Source of the DNA: Vicia villosa
Lineage: Eukaryota; Streptophyta; Magnoliopsida; Fabales; Fabaceae
DNA: 64,000 nt
Direction: 5' to 3'
Assembly (NCBI RefSeq): GCF_029867415.1
Contig: NW_026705296.1
Span: 1 to 64,000, forward strand
Part shown: in pieces, positions 61,146 to 64,000 of the stretch
Position numbering within the stretch: the first letter of the stretch is position 1
Layout: each line of letters opens with the position of its first letter
Position numbers and translations under genes: made by a program
The notes under the pieces: generated by a model
The model's database searches: none
What the model was told of the DNA's origin: nothing
What the model saw: only the letters and a program-made list of their open reading frames with translations

Positions 61146-61269
61146 AGATCTATGATGATAATTTTAATAGATCATATTTTCTAAAGAGTCAAATAAGGAG
61201 GATGATGAGTGACTATGGAAGTGCAAAGTTAGCATCAAACATCATCGTGCATCAACAAAGAGAAGTTAA

Positions 61270-61830
61270 GTTAGTCTGATGGAATATCCTCCTTTAGTTG
61301 GGTTAAACTGAATACTGAAAGGGCTAAAGACTTAAAGGAAAGAGTATGGTGTTGAGGTCTTGTCAGAGGAAATGAATGGGAGTGATTAAGAAGTTTCCCA
61401 AAGAGAATTGGATTTTGTAATGCGTATGTAGCAAAATTATGGGGAGTTTATGAGGGTTTATAACTTACCACAATGTTGGGTTTTTAGACAATTGAAATCA
61501 ATATTGACTCCTAAGTAGTGAATGCAATCCAATCCAAGGACTCAGGTTGTAGTTTTAGGAGGAGTCTCATCATCAAGATAAAGTCGTTTTCCCCTCAAGA
61601 CAAGAAAATTCTTCTAAAGAATGTGAATAGAGAAGCAAATTTTTGTGCAAATAGTTTAACAAAGAATGACATAGATTTACATAACGATTTGTGTATTTTT
61701 TTATGTTTGTCCGCCCTTTATTAATCATCTTTTTTAGGGCGATTTGTTGGAAATCATTGTTCTTCGGTTAATCGCTTTATAACCTCTTTTGTTTTGGCCT
61801 TTTACCATCTTTTCAATAAAAAAGCAAATC
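61270..61830 (+). pseudogene. Decayed LINE RNase H end
   Basis: The plus-strand reading, with several stops, gives YGEFMRVYNLPQCWVF, AIQSKDSGCSFRRSLIIKIK and NVNREANFCANSL. This matches the RNase H-like end of LINE ORF2. A tail-like tttcaataaaaaagc closes it near 61830. No target duplication identified. Confidence 0.7.
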
Positions 61831-62165
61831 CAAAAACCATCACTAAATTCGTTATAAAAAACTAATTTAAACTTTTATTTATTATAATGGTTGGATTATA
61901 AATAAAAAAAAATACACCTACTATCAATAATTTATAATAGGGGTCAATTTCGTGAATCAAGTAAAATAGGGGAACCAAAATTATAATTAAGTCTATTTGA
62001 AATAAGCAAATATTTATTTGTGTTATTTGAAATAAGTAAATGTTTATTCTAAATTATTAAGTAAGTATTCATCATTAAAAAAAATTAGTGAAATTTTTTC
62101 TGCATAATTTTTACATCATATATGAGAAAAATTTATGAGCAATTTAACTCATATTCATTTGAGTT
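61831..62165. other. AT-rich intergenic DNA
   Basis: No gene or bounded repeat. Confidence 0.4.
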
Positions 62166-62169
62166 GATC

Positions 62170-62599
62170 ATTGTAAGAAAAGATTATTCTCTATATAGAA
62201 TTTGATACAAGTGCAGCATCTTCGTACAAATATATTATTCAAATTTTGTATTGTTCACTAAGTGAAAGTGATCATTGTATTCAAGTGAGAGTTATTTGTT
62301 TTCTCTTGTGTGTTGTAAAATCAAAAGGTGGTATGCCTTTGTGATTGTGTAAGATAGTTAAGAGAGTCAAGTGCACCGAATGTAACGTATCTGACATAGT
62401 GAAATCTCTCACAGGGTGTGAGGGGACTGGAGTACCCTTGTTCGGAAATAGGAACAAGATATATCTTGGTGCTCTTTATTTTTCTGTATTTATTTTCAAC
62501 GCTTTAAAATTTATAACAGTTTTAGAAAAATAAGAACAACATTGCTAATATTCATACTCGAGAAAATTTCACTAATATCGGTTAATCTAATTCATTCAG
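62170..62599 (+). repeat. Probable copia-type (SIRE-like) LTR end
   Basis: Phrases such as gtgcaccgaatgtaacgtat, gtgaaatctctcacagggtg, tgaggggactggagtaccc and the closing ggttaatctaattcattcag before a C run match the style of the 3' part of large legume copia LTRs, which end near tcaaccccccttc. No polyprotein follows. Confidence 0.5.
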
Positions 62600-62633
62600 C
62601 CCCCCCCCCCCCCCCCCCCCCCCCCCCACCCCC
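62600..62633 (+). repeat. Poly-C tract
   Basis: 28 consecutive C (62600-62627), one A, then five C. It probably expanded from the short C run that follows the LTR end in this retroelement group. The length could be affected by sequencing. Confidence 0.9.
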
Positions 62634-62639
62634 ACTTAG

Positions 62640-63310
62640 ATTACTTTTCATATTTATAATAAATTGACTACCATTTAATTTGAAGGCACTTGGGTTTGTG
62701 ATCTCATGAGTATAAATTTTATATTTTTTGTTTTAAATTCAGAATTGTTTAATATTACTATAAATCATGAGAATTATTTGTTACTAATGTTCATTAGTCT
62801 AGTGGTAAAGGCATACGATGTGGCATTTGTTACTAATAATTAAAAATAAAATTAAAATTAAAAAAATCAATATTAAGTATTTAAAAAATGAAGAAAAAAA
62901 TAAAATCCAACTTGGCGATCTAGTCATGGTTTAAAAGTAGGAAAAAATCGGTTTGAAAAAAATATTAACAAAAGAACTAAAATGGTCCGGTTAAATTTTG
63001 TAAGAGATTATATTTGGTCTGTTTTTTGTGAAGGATTAATTTGAGTTATGTAATTTTTGTGAGTGATCAAAATGAATCTTCACTCTTAAATGTTTTATCA
63101 TTGAATTCATTTATGGTCCAATTATTATGTTCAAGCAAGTATGAGTTCTTTGAAAAAATTAGTTTCCCTCTTGGATGGGGTATGAATTGTCCATCAGAGT
63201 ACAAGTGACCCTCATTAACTCTTTGATGAAGATGTTGGTATATCATGATATATCTAAATGATGAAATATAATTGGACTTCTAATTGTACATGGATGGATA
63301 TGCTTCTTCT
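62640..63310. other. Intergenic DNA, no gene recognised
   Basis: AT-rich. A weak tRNA-like A-box phrase near 62795 has no B box and is not annotated as a gene. Confidence 0.4.
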
Positions 63311-63329
63311 CACAAACCCACTATCAACT

Positions 63330-63480
63330 TACAGAAAATATAGGCGGCGGAGAGGAGGGTCGGACCTACAGGGGCTGTTGGCGGCGGTCTGGCCTTGCGT
63401 GAGGAGATGCAACACTTTGGCAGTGGAGCGTGGCATGCGCGGTTGATGTGGAGTGTGCGGTTGATGCAACACTTTTGCAG
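63330..63480. other. GC-rich island of unknown nature
   Basis: This 150-bp stretch (aggcggcggagaggagggtc and gcggttgatgtggagtgtgc) is much richer in GC than its surroundings. The words gatgcaacac and gcggttgatg repeat. No protein family is recognised in any frame. Confidence 0.4.
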
Positions 63481-63595
63481 ATCTTTGATTTGGCTTTTGG
63501 TGATGAGAAGTCTCATAATACAACGAACTAAATCATTAGTGCCCTGTAGGATCTTAAGATGATACCCGATTCTTTATTAAGATGGGAACTGACTT

Positions 63596-63829
63596 GAGTT
63601 CGGTGTTAAGCTCGCGATGTTCCACGACAAAGGAGGGACTGTTGGAAGAGGAGGATGTCCTACTCATCTTGATATATTATCTCAGCCACCAGATACTATT
63701 CACGGCTCACTTCGTGTAACAGTTCAAGGTGAAGTTATCAAACAATCATTCGGAGAAGAGCATTTGTGCTTTAGAACACTTCAGCGTTTCCCTGCAGCTA
63801 CCCTGGAACACGGAATGTATCCTTGTTAG
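63596..63829 (+). pseudogene. Phosphoenolpyruvate carboxylase fragment
   Basis: The plus strand reads [20 protein letters not shown], then [20 protein letters not shown], then [20 protein letters not shown] and EHGMYPC before a stop. This is the highly conserved region of PEPC that carries the glycine-rich active-site loop (normally [18 protein letters not shown]). Two substitutions there, HD-K for HGR and GC for GG, change the usually invariant arginine, arguing against activity. Similarity ends abruptly after HGMYP. The fragment is about 70 residues of a protein near 970 long, so it is a partial copy. Confidence 0.85.
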
Positions 63830-64000
63830 GAGTAAATTAATGGTAAATTCATGTGTTAATATAAGTGATTTCTTCTCTAAACCAATGCAAAAATGTGATG
63901 AATCCATAGGTTTTTATTAAGAATTGAACTGAATAAGTTTAGTTCGTGCGTAAAGCAAATCGAATCACTTGTGGGTGTTATTGTTGCAGGTTTTGAGCTG
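63830..64000. other. Right edge, possible intron
   Basis: No PEPC similarity. The window ends with tgttattgttgcag followed by gttttgagctg, which looks like a splice acceptor, so an exon may start at the edge. Confidence 0.3.

Noticed and set aside
62790..62825. tRNA-like phrase tagtctagtggtaaaggc
   Set aside because: It resembles an A box, but no B box, acceptor stem or cloverleaf can be formed downstream.

Overview
This window is nuclear DNA of a flowering plant, most likely a legume. The evidence is plant-specific: an intron-split R2R3-MYB gene, a BAHD acyltransferase, an RPK2-type receptor-kinase relic, and plant-type LINEs, Helitron, CACTA, Mutator-like, hAT and Stowaway elements in AT-rich DNA with very long (AT)n tracts. 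Placement in the legumes (perhaps the inverted-repeat-lacking clade) rests on the look of the repeats and is inference. No prokaryotic features, CRISPR arrays, rRNA or convincing tRNA genes were found.

Only two loci look like intact host genes. One is a single-exon BAHD (malonyltransferase-like) gene on the minus strand at 11657-13069. The other is a three-exon R2R3-MYB gene on the plus strand at 34081-35402, closest in appearance to the MYB41/74/102 subgroup. Three further host-derived coding remnants are recognisable: a decayed RPK2-like LRR receptor kinase (3759-4364 and 7086-7131) split by a Helitron, an Argonaute N-terminal exon carried inside a Mutator-like element (about 40680-40990), and a phosphoenolpyruvate carboxylase C-terminal fragment at the right edge (63596-63829).

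Layout. 0-10 kb: a 5'-truncated LINE with a perfect 15-bp target duplication, the receptor-kinase pseudogene with its 2.7-kb Helitron, an inverted-repeat MITE and a 1.4-kb hAT-like element. 10-14 kb: the BAHD gene with a MITE downstream. 14.8-19 kb: half of a Ty1/copia element and an LTR-like remnant. 20-24 kb: minisatellites and a decayed hAT transposase interrupted by LINE pieces. 25-33 kb: MITEs, (AT)n tracts and Ty3/gypsy remnants. 34-35.4 kb: the MYB gene. 36-48 kb: MITEs, a segmental repeat, the Argonaute-carrying element, a truncated LINE, a Mutator-like element with a plant-mobile-domain relic and a CACTA nested inside it, and a gypsy protease relic. 49.7-56 kb: a nearly full-length LINE with two ORFs. 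56-62 kb: two further copies of the segmental repeat, LINE ends and a hAT MITE. 62-64 kb: a copia-type LTR end with a 28-base C run, then the PEPC fragment.

The genes do not form a pathway. The window is a record of nested transposition around two ordinary genes. Several insertions can be delimited to the base by target-site duplications, which allows local ordering of events. The most noteworthy objects are the Argonaute-exon-bearing Mutator-like element with its array of short palindromes, the Helitron sitting in the transmembrane codons of a receptor kinase, and the LINE whose two ORFs overlap by ATGA and carry only two visible lesions.
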